Source: Prinia subflava
Lineage: Eukaryota; Chordata; Aves; Passeriformes; Cisticolidae
NCBI RefSeq assembly: GCF_021018805.1
Contig: NC_086253.1
Location: 10,294,735-10,358,734 of the forward strand
DNA length: 64,000 nucleotides
Direction of reading: 5' to 3'
Shown in pieces: positions 22,867 through 34,916 of the stretch; within the stretch, counting starts at the first letter, position 1, and the number at the start of each line of letters is the position of its first letter. A model generated the notes under the pieces. That model was not told the origin of the DNA, made no database searches, and worked only from the letters and a program-made list of their open reading frames with translations. A program made the translations under genes and the position numbers.

Positions 22867-24795
22867 AGTAGAAGAACGTGTGGGGTTTATGAATTGTTGC
22901 TAGCAAACTTGTGTTTCCTCTTTTTAGCTAGATTTTCACATTTGAAAATAACATCTGCTCCTTCCCTCTTTCTCAGTAAGACTTTTTAGAAAGAGATTAG
23001 ATGCAACTATTTTCTAAAATCCCAATATAATGAAACAGCTGAAAGAGGAGCTCAAAAGAAGGCAACTGAAAAAGAAATATATTCCCCACCATGATCATAA
23101 CTCATAGCTATGTGTTATGAGAACTCTAACAAGCTAATCCGTCTGGTTTTGGTTTTCAGACACAGATGAACTAACAGCCTCTCATTTAAGTTACTGCATG
23201 GAACCACTGTGAGCTTAAGAAGCATTAGTCATTTTATTTGCATTCAAAGGGTTGTATTTTTTGAAATGTAAGGGATATCCCTTCCCTTAAGAAAGGAACA
23301 TATCCTGCATAGCAAGGATTAGCAGAGAGGCAGAAAAATATGTGTTAGCTAAAAATTGATTACATAGACTCACTCGGGTTGGGCAAGGATCCTTCTGTGT
23401 CATCAATTCCATTCCACTGCACCAACACCAAACTGATGATACCTATGGGGTTGTGGGATGAAAGAAAGTATAATTTCAGAGAGGAAGAACCTAAAATTAT
23501 TTCAGTGTATGTGTATGAAATTAAGGACCTTGAACTGTTCTGATCTCTCTCCTGTAGAAAACACAAGCAAGACTTGCATCATTTTTGCCAACTTTCTCTT
23601 TAATATCCTCAATGTGATATCCATTGATACACATTTAATTCTAAATATTTGTTGTTTCTTCTCTCACTGTTTCTTTCAAGATTGTTACTAAAAGTTCTTC
23701 AGGAGGTAGTTAGCAGCAGATTATGTGAGATTTAGCAACCATGCTTTTGCCACATAGCAAAGAATATATAATATACAGCCTTCAGCTTGTCTGCTTCATT
23801 AAGGCCTGTAGCAGTTAATGAAAACTTCTAATTGTGGAAATATGCTCTATTCAAAGGAAGCCATACCATAAGGAAGCAACTCTGTTTACAGCAGGCTTCC
23901 TTTTTCAAGAACTCACTCAAGTTTATTGTAGTTTTTACTTCAATTTGGCATTGGGTCAGGCCTCTTCAATGATGAGTCTGAAATCCTCATAGATACGAGA
24001 ATATTCTATGCAAGAAATTACCATGCTACAGTGGACATAGTGGAAAAATTTGCTGTAGTAGGAATTCTACTCTTTCATTTTGGTTTTGAGCTAGAAATTA
24101 TCTGACATGGTATAGACAGATAAATTGTTACCATTTTTTGATTGTATACATAGTTTGAAATAAGTTCAAGCACTTGGTTTTCAGTATGCTTTCTATTTTC
24201 TTTTTATAATAGTCTCATTATTCCTTACTCCAGCGCCATCACTATAGATTTCATGGGAAGGCAGATATTATCTTAAAAAAAAAAATTGAACTACATTATG
24301 CTTAACTCACTGGCAACGTGTCCTTCATTTCTCAGAGTCTGATAAAGCAGCGCTCAGCTGAGCTTGGGAGAGTATTTCCTTTAATTCAACGCATATCTAA
24401 GTCAATGTATATTTTGTTTTCCTGCAGATAGAAGACTGATCAGACATGGTTACATGGCAATACACCTCAGACTCTTACAATGCAGGATATTTCATTTCCC
24501 AAAAAACCATAGAGTAACAGCTTTGTTCAAAGGAAGCATTTTTAGGGCATCACTTTGTAAGGTCACAGGGAAAGTCTTTGGCTTCCATCACAAAGAACCC
24601 CTGAGAAAAATATTTGTTCATAACTTGGGTCAGAGATGTCCAGACTGTTGAATGAAAGACAGAACAAAACTCTGAATTTCTATGGTCAGAAAATTTCTGT
24701 GAAATAGTGCTATGTTCCATGCTATGGTACTTATGATTTTAATTTTGGGGGTTTTTATTTTGGTTTGGTTTTGGGTGAGGGAAGAGTGGAAGAAT
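22867..24795. other. Spacer between the inverted-repeat arms
   Basis: This is AT-rich sequence with open frames no longer than 77 codons and no recognisable protein. Nothing here explains the flanking arms. Confidence 0.6.
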
Positions 24796-24986
24796 CTCTT
24801 TGCTGTCTAAAGGAAGCCCAACTTGAAAAACAGTTACAACAGGAAAAAGAGATATTGGTCTCCATGTAAAAGCACATTCTTCAAGTCTTTGCATGAATTT
24901 GGGATAAATGAACTAATGTAAGATGCCTGCTGGTCACTGTTCTCTGTGTGTACATGAAATGCCTAGTGACACAAACTCATCAAAAG
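24796..24986 (-). repeat. Right arm of the 191-bp inverted repeat
   Basis: This is the reverse complement of 22676-22866. The spacer is 1,929 bp and holds no open frame resembling a transposase. The outer flanks (AAATT left, GTATT right) show no clear target-site duplication, so a terminal-inverted-repeat transposon is possible but unproven. An inverted local duplication or two insertions of an unknown repeat fit equally. Confidence 0.92.
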
Positions 24987-27900
24987 GTATTTACATTTTT
25001 GGGTTTGTTTGAGTTTGGATTTTTATTTGTTTGTTTTTTAAATTATGTGGGTTTTACTCATTTAAAAGTTTCAATATGCTGTGACCTTTTCGTCGGCCTA
25101 CATCTATCATTAGCTATTGTTTCTAATTCTTAGTAGTTCTGTCACCTTTTTTATTAGATGATGACATTTTAGGGAAGAGGATTATGGTCTTCATTCTACA
25201 GAGATAATCTTGTCTGCACACATGAGCGTATATAGACATATGTGTGAAGGAATTTCTTTTCAGACCTCTTGGGAGCAATTTTTGGTTCTCTTTACAGGCT
25301 TTGAGGATATGTTCTTTGTGGAGTTTGCTCTGTTGCAGTCTGGGTAATACTGGTGGAGATCCCAGAAACTGTTTATGTGAGAGGGTAGAAACTCATTTAC
25401 ACAAGCTGTTATTCTCACAACCAGCTTCATAGTTCTGTCCTATAGAAAAACGGGATTTGTTTTGCTGTGCCTTATGACATAGTTTAAGATTTTTCATGGA
25501 CAAATACAATCAGCCCTGGTACCATTTCATGACTCAAAATGGCTCAGAAATCCACAGAAATATTCCACTAGTGAAAGATAAATTTACCTCAGAAATCTCT
25601 TTTTATGAACCCCACAGACAAAATATTCTTGAAGTTATCTCCTTTTGTATGCATGGTAATAGCCATTTTGCCTTGAGGTGCATTAGGAATTATTTAATTT
25701 TTACTTTAAAATTTAATAAAAACATAAATTATTGATCTCATTCTTCCTTCCTCCCTAAGTCACTGGTCCTATAGAAAGAGGAAAAATTCTGCACATTTCT
25801 AAAATTAAAAATTATACTAAGTATATCCTTTTGCCGCTATTTTATATATGTTACTGTTTCACCAAAAGGAAGGTATTTTTTAATTAAAAAATAAAAATAA
25901 TTTCCAATCCATATTGCTTATAGTAATGGGCTGGTTATCCTTAACAGCAGAACCAGGACCACGTTCTGGTTCTGTTATTAAGAACCATAAGGCATCTGTC
26001 ATATACCTTATGGCATATAAGGGCAAACATGAGGGTTGGAAAGTACAGCATTGTCTTTTCAACCCACTAGTCTCAAGCACAAATATAGCTACCATCAAAA
26101 CAAAAGTAATTCAGCAAGTGTAATCAGAAGATAGTAATTAGGATCTAGGTCTTGTGACAGGCATGTTCTATAAATAACAGCAAAGAGAAATAAAAAATGT
26201 ATGCCATCATTAAAAAAAAATTCTATGGCTGAATTATGTCTAGCACCTGTGGAAGACAGCAGTCAGCACCCAGCCTATAAATTTAACATTTTTTGTTCAC
26301 ATAAGCAAGTCTCAGTTCTTGCAGACTTGCTTCTGAGCTTTACCATTACCTCACTGAGAATTTGTGCTCACTGGTGTGTTTGTGTTTGTGTAGCAGTGGA
26401 AATTTTTTTCAGCAAGTATGAGAAGAAAGCCTGTATGTTTTTCAATTTTAAAAATATTATCCTTGGCAATGAAAGTGATAAACTGAGTGGCTAAAAATGG
26501 TGTACTTTCTAGGGTATATTTCTTGGTTTATACCTGAAATAGGACACCAAACTCAATTACAACAAATTTCTCAAGTGACAAAATTAGCACAGTAGCATGA
26601 ACTCTGCCAATTAACCATGACAATGCTCTCATTAATCTAGAATTTTGGAGTTATGAAGTGAAACAAATTATTTAGTGCACATATTACTGGTTTGATACCA
26701 TGGAATGGTTGTGTGCACCTTTGTAACTTTTGCAGTGTTACTGAAGAAATATTGTAGTCACTGAAAAAGCAATTGTCTTTTAGTCTTCAGGGTGCTTGCC
26801 TGAGTTTTCATCAACTTCAAATCACAGTGCCCAAAGCTAAAAGGCCAATATAGGACAATCAACAAAGTCAATTGGATGTGTAATGGAAGTTTCCAACACT
26901 GGGATCATTGTACTTCACACACAACTGAGACCCAGCAAAAGTAGGTATATGGAAATTGCCCCACTGTTTTACAGCTGGGATTTCTTCCAAAAGAAAACTT
27001 TTATTCCAATAAGGACCTGCTTTTGGAACTGCAAAACCCACATATGATTATCTGTGACCTTTGGATGAATACTGAGATATTCAGTAACAGTATCCATCAG
27101 TTTGTGGGAAACCACAAAGCCAGAGAGGCCCCGTGTGATTTCACAGTCTTATTGACCTGTTTGGAACATTCTGTTACAACTTCTTCTATTTTCTATTACC
27201 TCTTCCTCAAAACTAACAGTGCCCGATGATTAGGGAGGGCAACCTGTTGCTGTTACTCTTTTTAAAAGATTTATTTATTAAGGAAGTTTGAAACTGCTTT
27301 CTGGATTAAGCTGTCAATTGAAATAAGCAGAGGATTATCTTGTTAGCAGATTCTGATGGGACTTAGATTTGAGATTTGAGCTATTCATGGTATAGAAACT
27401 AAAGTTATACCACAGGAAGAACATGGAGAGAATGCAATGGCCAAAATTATAAGTGTCTATGGGTTTCAGATTGCTTTAAGCAGCTGATAAGAGTGAGTTT
27501 GGACTTCTGGAGCTTTGGTGTCAGGTGCTGACTATCTGACCATTCATCTGCCTAGCTCACACAATAGTACTTCAAAGAATTTTCACTGAGGGCAGTGGAC
27601 AGAAAAGCAGTGTAAGCCAGAAGAAACAAATAACAAGAAAAATTACTGGAAAAGATTGTGTCATGCTTCACCCACTATTACATCTGATTCTTCCTGATAA
27701 ATATTGTAAAATGTTGAAAGTAGCTTAATTTTTCAGTTACCATTAGGGAGTCGTACATTCAGCTGAAATAAAAATGTACATATGAAACAATTCTGCCTAT
27801 AAAAATGTTTTAGTAGTGGAAACAAATTTCTGAACAGACCAATAACATGAAATTGATGTAACATTTCTGTTCTAAATTATGGGTTTATAGTCCAAGATAT

Positions 27901-28679
27901 CAGTGACAGCTGTTCATTAGCCTACACTCCCCTCTCAATCTCATTTCCCAGTGGACAGACACCCGTAGCAGTATCATCAGTCTTGGTAAGTGATTGTTTC
28001 TGCATCAGCCTGGAGACTGAACTATCCTGCCATAAACTGAGAAAGCCTTTTAGCATCATGTATTTCATGCTGTGCCTGCTGTGTGCCTGTACAGATAAAG
28101 AAATTATGTCTGTCTCTTTTTGCTGTCATATCTAGTTTCATTCACAAGCACTAAGCTTGTCTGAGGACAAGAATAATACAATGAAAAAGTTAAATCTTCC
28201 AAAAAATATTTTTTATTGTTTAGCTTGGTCTTACCAAAGCCCGTTCAGTCACTGTAGGATACGTCATTCTTTACTAAGCATCTATCCAGTGTTTTGGTAT
28301 AACCACCATTCAAAATCTCTCCTGAACTCTTCAACCTGATTAAATCCCATGATACTTTCAGCTTTGTCACTGATCACAAGCACATTAGCATTGACAGTGC
28401 CAAAAATATGGCTATAGCCTAAAATGTCTGAAAGAAAACAGGTTTCCCCTATCTCTTGCTCTAGTGATGTAAGCACAGTTTATTCCTACAAAGCACAACC
28501 AAGTGCAATAATGCCTTTTTAGTTAGTGGTTGGACAACTAGACATGAAAGAGTCTGAATCACCATCTCCTTTGGCTTCTATCCACTGTAGTCTGGGACAT
28601 TTACAGATGGAAGGCTTTTGATCCCTCCAGCTAAAGCTGTTCTATTTTGTCAAATTAAATCCTGAAAGCATGCAAATGC
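24987..28679. other. Intergenic DNA, no gene seen
   Basis: AT-rich unique sequence. A compact imperfect hairpin sits at 25933-25986, followed by a second small stem (CCATAAGG with CCTTATGG, near 25985-26014). No coding exon or large repeat was recognised. Confidence 0.6.
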
Positions 28680-29130
28680 AAAGGATCAGAAGGATCCCTA
28701 GGGATCTAGTGCAACCCTGGTGCCCTGAGGCAGAAATACCTACAACAGGACACCAAAAATTAAAAAAAAATATTTATCTAATTTGGTTTCTAAAAAGTGC
28801 AACGAACGAGACCCTCTGTGTGTGATAGATCTTGGTATTTTAATGAAGTAGTCCTTTTATTATGAAAATATACAGGATAAATTGTTTTCCTTTCCCCTGC
28901 AGATGAAAGGAGCCATCCTCTTTGTAAAAGGCTTTTACATTGTCAAGCCTGTTCTATCTGCCCTCAGTCTCTTCTAGACTAAACAAACATTACTCCTTCC
29001 ACAAGCTTCGTATTTTCTAAACTTATCGGTTTTATTGTTCCTCTTCGTACTCTAATTTGTCAACATGTTTCTTGTGTTGCATTGTGCCTAAACTGGATAC
29101 AGCCCCAAGATCTCACTGGACAGAGAATAA
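28680..29130 (-). mobile_element. Ancient CR1 LINE fragment
   Basis: Plus-strand landmarks are reverse-complement CR1: 'ggatctagtgcaaccctggt', 'ctgccctcagtctcttctag', 'ttcctcttcgtactctaatt' and 'tgcctaaactggatacagc', in consensus order. The copy is strongly decayed, so limits are approximate. Confidence 0.65.
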
Positions 29131-32100
29131 ACTTATCTCTGTTGTCCATGACATTTCTACTGATTTGAAGCTTGTAGTATTTTTTGTACTGCAGCCAAAA
29201 TGCTTATTAATGTCTGACTTGTCACTCATCACAATCCCCCATCCGCCTCTGTCACACAGTCAGCTATTCCCCATTCCACATCTATTCTCCATAACACAGG
29301 CCTTTAACACAAGTTTCCCTTCTCAGAGAGATTTGAATCCCGATCCTGCCCTCAGTAGTGCATTTAGCCTCTTCCAATTTGCCATTAAAGGCAAATTACA
29401 TATATCCAGATTTCTTCAAAAGAAGGCTGATGTTTGAAATCCTTTCCATTTTGATATTGACAGTGAAGTCTCAGCTGTTTATTTTCAAATTCTTTACAAA
29501 TCACATATTTACATCATGTATTTCTGCACAAGAGGATGTATGAAGTGAAATTGTTTTACAAAATTTGTCATTTATGACTTTGCCTTCATCCACTGTCCCA
29601 TTAAAGCACTTATCCTGGGAAACTCTGATGTGTGAGCTCCAAGACACTTTACCATCATCTTGGTACTTCCTACTGGGAATTTTATGCCAGTGGCACATAT
29701 TATCCCTTTGTTTTATTAAATCCCACTTCTGAGATCCTTGGTAGCTACAGGTTTCTCAAAATATAAGGACAATGGCAATCCAAGAATTGCAAAATTGTTG
29801 TAAAATCGAAACTCTGTATAATAATAAAGAATTCCATCCAAGAGTAGGCTCTTGGGATTGAACCAAATTTATATGTTCTTTGGAAAAGGATGTGTGAAAT
29901 AAATTTGTTACAAGATCTTTTCAAGTTCAATTATGAATACATGAAACTTACTACTTGTAAGTCATGATTTAAGCCTCTACAATAATGAAAATTTATTTGC
30001 ATGGTGCTTTTATTTCAGGTGCTTTATTAGTTTGTTTTCATTCATGAAAGATGAATTTAAAGAAGGAACATGGTTTTAGCGTGCAGAAGAATATGGACCA
30101 AATGAGAAATTATACTTTACTCCACCCAGCAAAGAGCTACAACTTAGTTGACTGAGAATTTGAAAGGAAGAAAATAGCTTCAGATTGGTTTCTGATGTTC
30201 TCTAAAGCTGTATGAAATGAACCCATTTATTTTCCACCGTTTACTCAGAAGTATTGCCTTAAGATATAGATTATTTCAAACATTCATATTCCACTATTCA
30301 GGACACAGAAACTAAACACAATAGTAAAAAATAACAGATTCTTCTTTCTTATGCCTGAATTCAGACATTTGCCAAGATTGTGAACATACCTGAGACATTT
30401 ATACTTGGCTCACTGAACCTATGGATCTGGGGAACTCAAAGGTTGTAACTTTGGTACTTTCTTTCATGAGGTTTAAGAAGTAATTATCTTTGTTTCATGT
30501 ATCTTCCTTAGTGTCCCAATCCTTCTTGTACTGTATGAAAATAAACTCTTCAGTCAACTTAAGCAAAATAAAAATAGGGCTAAAATCTTAACATGAATTG
30601 TATGTTTGCAAAAAAAAATAAAAAACTTGAAGAATATCTGATCTGAAGTAAAGTAATAAAGGTACACGAGAAATGGAAAATAGGCATAGTATACAAAATT
30701 TTAATTCTGCAGTCTTCCATCTTTTTGTAATTCTTTTGGTACTTTTTCATGTACATTTATTACTTTCTTGATACATGTAATTTTTACCGAGGTCTTCCTA
30801 TGGGAATGTAGCTAATGAATGCTTGAGTCTTATTGGCATGCACATCTTCAGTTACCAGTTTGAGTCTCTGCTTAAACTGTGTTACTGGTATCTCAGGAGG
30901 GAGTTTGATGGCTTTATCTTCAGTTGCTATGGCATAACTAATCAATACCATGGCAAAAAAATACCACTTCTGAAGATGCAATGAAGACATTAAAAATTCA
31001 TTGTTGTTCTGTGCTTGTCCAATGCACAGATTTAATTTGTTGTTGTTGTTGTCGTCTGAAAGAACTGGTTACATAATTTATTCTAGAGATTATGGTTGTT
31101 TTTTTCTGTAGAGTAGAAATAAAGTAATTAAAAACAGTGAAGTAACACTGTGTTAGATAAAAAGAGGATCTACAAGTGTCATGATACTGGTTCTGCTATG
31201 TTGGAATTCTCCAAACTACTTTGAGAATATCTACTTGAGAATATATTATAACTATTTGAAGAATATCCCATACACATTGATACTTTAATTAAAGCCTAGA
31301 TGCATATTTAGTTGGATGTTTCCAGAGTATTTTAAATTAGTTGAAGGATATTGAAAATACATGTGCTTGCCTAATCAAAACCTTTTTATTAAGGTGTTTC
31401 TTCAGCTTTAAGTTACAATTTTTGAAACTACAAAAGAATGACAGGAAATATGGCTTGATACAACTTTTGAGAAATAAAAGTCATTCAAAATTTCCCAAAA
31501 TTTCCCAAAATTATCCTGTCATTGACTGTTTTTCATGCAGTCTAACTGATAGACTAACTGTGGATAGTTTCTGCACAAGATGACGAGTTAAGGAGAAATC
31601 CCAGCAGAAATTGTCAAACTCATAGTCCAGTAAAATCCAAATACTAGCTTCATGGAAGTGTAAACAAAGCAGACAGTAAGTTGGCCTCGGAGTTGTAGTA
31701 TGGGAGAAGGCTCTAATTACAGAAATAGGAACAAGCCAATGAAGGATAATGGATTTTTTTCAGAAGAGGAAAAAAAAAAAAAAACCAAAGCAAACTGTAA
31801 GGTCTTCAACTACAGGGAAAGTGAGAGTCTAGTTTTAGACCAGGCACTTGTGATCTTCCAAAATCAGACCTCTCTAATGGGTCCTATAAACCAAATCCTG
31901 TAAAATGTGTCCCACTCTGCAGCCCACTTTCCAGTAGAACCTTTAATATTTTGTAGAGCTGTAAAAGAGAGGGGAAGGTCACTGAAAGGACAAACAAGAG
32001 GAATGTGTAGGAATACGCCAAAACTTTTACATCCTGTGGAGAAGTGCTCCTCACAGTTTAGTGCAAATACAATGATGAGTAAATCTCTCCCATTCATCCC

Positions 32101-34264
32101 TGCCCACGTAATCCACTTCTCCAGACTCTCACACGGGAAAACACACACCAGAGCTGCTCCCAGATGGGAGGAAGATTCAGTCTCTCAGCCCACATTCACT
32201 GTTTCCATGATTCCATTCAACTTGAGCCCTTCTGCAGGACCTCAGCATTCAGCTTTTATCTCCCATGGCAAGGGAATGTTGTGCTAGATGTAGACCTTTA
32301 GCCAGTCTCAAGTTCTTACTTTGACTGAGATCTAGGCCTTTATTTTAATGGAGCTTGGCTGATTTATTTGACCTGAGAATGTGGCTTATTGGCTAAATCA
32401 GAATTCCATGTTTCAGGAACTGAGTAAAATAAAACCTTAACTTGTGAACACAGAGGTCCAAAGGCAGCACTATAAATATTTTTAAATGCTCAAAGTTTAT
32501 ATTTGATTTACTTGCTATAAACTATATCCATCGTATTTAATACAGGATTAGTTTATAAAAAATAATTTTAAAATAGAACACAGTCCAGAAAAGATCAACA
32601 AGTATAACTGGGTAATCCAGGTATGCATTTAAAGTAAAGTTGATGAGTACTAAAAAAGCAGCTTGCAAAACTGCAGGTATTTGTGCATTAGCAAAGAATA
32701 AAACCATAGAGAAACATGCTCAGCACACTCCTTTTCAATTTTACCTCTTGCCAATTAGAAGGATGTGTCTAACAAAGAGCAGCAAGGAATTCGGAACCCA
32801 TATAATTGCTGTGAGTATGGGAGACTGGCCATTATGTAGCAGTATGTTCAAAAGTAGTTCCTGTGGCATTTTTTTCCATTTTGAGCAGAGGATAAGGCTC
32901 ATTCATAGTTCTCACAGCTTTTCTTTTACTTTCTCTTGGAAGTCTTGTAGGTCTCTTCGCTTCACCCCTTTCAGGACACAGAGTGTGCACATGGCAGAGC
33001 CTGCTCACCCCAGCAAGATGCAAGTACATGAAGCTTGATCAGTAGGCACAGAATTTTGGTAGCATGCTTCAAAATATCTTTCCTACACAAATTAACTTTT
33101 TAAAAGCTTATGACAAGAATAATTTTTGATAGGAGAAAGCACACTGTTAAAAAACCCTCTGCTTTCCTGGCAAATCAGTGTTCCTGGTGACTAAAACTTA
33201 ATAGTGAACAGGTAACCAGAGTGCTCTGTCTAAAATAAACATTGACCAATTAGTACACTTTTCTCTAGACTCATTCTTAGAAATAGGGTTGATTTTTTTC
33301 CAACATTAACTGGTATGTGGCAGACACCCAGGAACCAGCAAGAGTGTTGAAAAGTCTGGCAGACATAAAAGTAAAAACGATGTCTAAAAAAGGAAAGCAA
33401 TAGAGCAAACATAATTGGCAAGAGATGCAATAAGGACAACTTTTCTATGATTTAGTAAGAAAGTGTGTCATGTTTCTAATGACCCAGAAAGTCACAGATG
33501 TAAATTTATACACATTGATCAACTGGTAGGCAGAAAAAGGAAATATGTAACAGCAAAGTGATTCTACACAAAAATTCCACTGTGAAAGAAGAAAAAATAT
33601 GTCAGAAACAAAGACATCTATTAAAATTCACTAGTAAAGAACAGATTTTTAGTCTAAGATACTTTTTGACACATGCCTCAATTTTTTTTATATTTCCTAT
33701 AGTTTCAAATATTTCAAGCTTTTAGGAAACCTGTAGTTATCAATAAGTTAGAATAAATGGGATATCATGGATAATAAGGAAAGAATAATAATCATTTAAT
33801 TATCATTATTTCATGTTGTACAACTTATTTATTCAGCTGTATGCTTGCATGTAAGACTGCTGTTATCTCTGGTATGCAGGAAGAACAGAAAAAAGAACTT
33901 TTATACAGTGTATAATTGACAGACCTACAGCAGAGCATAAAAGAAAAACTGTTTTCAGATTACTTAGTAAGCAATTTACAAGGGTTTTCTCTTGAGTTCA
34001 ATTCACCAGAACCAGAATGCAGGATTTTAACCATGTCTTTATACAACATAAGTCTTGACCAATATGAGACGGATTCAAGATTTAAAGGAATTTGTAGTGC
34101 ATATCACTTTAATCTACCAAGGAAATAGCTGCAGATTTATGCCAAGAACTAAAAAGTCAAGAAGAAATAGTTTCTAGGGAATAACTTCATGGATAGTGTG
34201 GATGTATTTATTTCCTTATCCCATATCTCTACAATTTGTGTGTTTCTGTATGGTTAGTACTAAT
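29131..34264. other. Intergenic DNA with one candidate small ORF
   Basis: Mostly AT-rich unique sequence. A short TTG microsatellite lies at about 31036-31050 and an A-run at about 31770-31785. The only frame that looks unlike noise is the minus-strand 68-codon ORF at 30784-30990, listed separately. Confidence 0.55.
30784..30990 (-). CDS. Hypothetical small secreted-peptide-like ORF (68 aa), unproven
   Basis: The translation opens with a short polar stretch and a hydrophobic core (YFFAMVLISYAIA) ending in Ala-Ile-Ala, a good signal-peptidase site. About 46 residues follow, with several basic positions, one possible N-glycosylation site (NKT) and a C-terminal YIPIGRPR. Gly-Arg could act as an amidation/cleavage signal. 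The stop overlaps a possible splice donor (CTCG|GTAAAA), so it might be a first coding exon. I do not recognise a family. The start context is poor (T at -3) and AT-rich DNA can produce such ORFs by chance, so this is a candidate only. Confidence 0.2.
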   Translation of the reverse strand: MSSLHLQKWYFFAMVLISYAIATEDKAIKLPPEIPVTQFKQRLKLVTEDVHANKTQAFISYIPIGRPR

Positions 34265-34496
34265 TTTACAGGAAGCTCCACCTAAATACAGAAAAACTCC
34301 TTTACTGTGCAGGTGGCAGAGCACTGGAATAGGTTTGTCAGAGGTGGTGCGGAGTCTCCCTCACAGGAGATATTCAAGAACTGTCTGGACACAGTTCTGT
34401 GCAATTTACTCTCAGTGGGCACTGCTTGTGAAAGGAGCTTGGGCCAGATGCCTGCCCCATGTCCCACCTCACCCACTCTGTGATTATGTGAGTATC
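34265..34496 (+). mobile_element. CR1 LINE 3' fragment, copy A
   Basis: Sense-strand landmarks: 'ggaagctccacctaaataca', 'actcctttactgtgcaggtgg', 'cagagcactggaataggttt', 'gagatattcaagaactgtct', and a terminal ACTCTGTGATTATGTGA derived from the octamer tail. The 3' end is intact but the copy is 5'-truncated, as usual for CR1. Confidence 0.88.
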
Positions 34497-34564
34497 AACT
34501 CTGAAAACACGAGAGAAATCCTGACCACGTTTGACATTTATGCTCAGAAATTTGAGTCTAAATT

Positions 34565-34916
34565 AAGAAGGAAAGACAGAGAAGGGATCTGATCAATGCG
34601 CGCAAATATCTCAAAGGCAGGTGCCAAGGGGACGGTGATAGACCCTTTTCAGTGGTGCCCACTGACAGGACAAGGAACAAGGGACATAAAATACAACACT
34701 AGAAGTTGTATGAGGAGGAACTTCTTTATGCTGAGGATGGCAGAGCACTGGAACAGCTGCCCAGGGAGGTCATGGAGTCTCACTCTCTGGAGACATTCCA
34801 AACCTAGACATGTTCCTGTGTAACCCGCTCCAGGTGACCCTGTCTTGGCAGGGGGTTGGACTGGATGATATCCAGAGCTCCTTTCCTACCCCACCAATTC
34901 TGTGATTCTGTGAACT
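34565..34916 (+). mobile_element. CR1 LINE 3' fragment, copy B
   Basis: Sense-strand landmarks: 'gtgcccactgacaggacaag', 'gaggaacttctttatgctga', 'gcagagcactggaacagctg', 'ggggttggactggatgatat', and the tail TTCTGTGATTCTGTGA. It lies about 70 bp downstream of copy A in the same orientation, but the two are of different age and subtype. Confidence 0.92.

Noticed and set aside
34236..34592. 118-codon plus-strand open frame
   Set aside because: It is derived from CR1 3' sequence; the frame runs through the non-coding tail.
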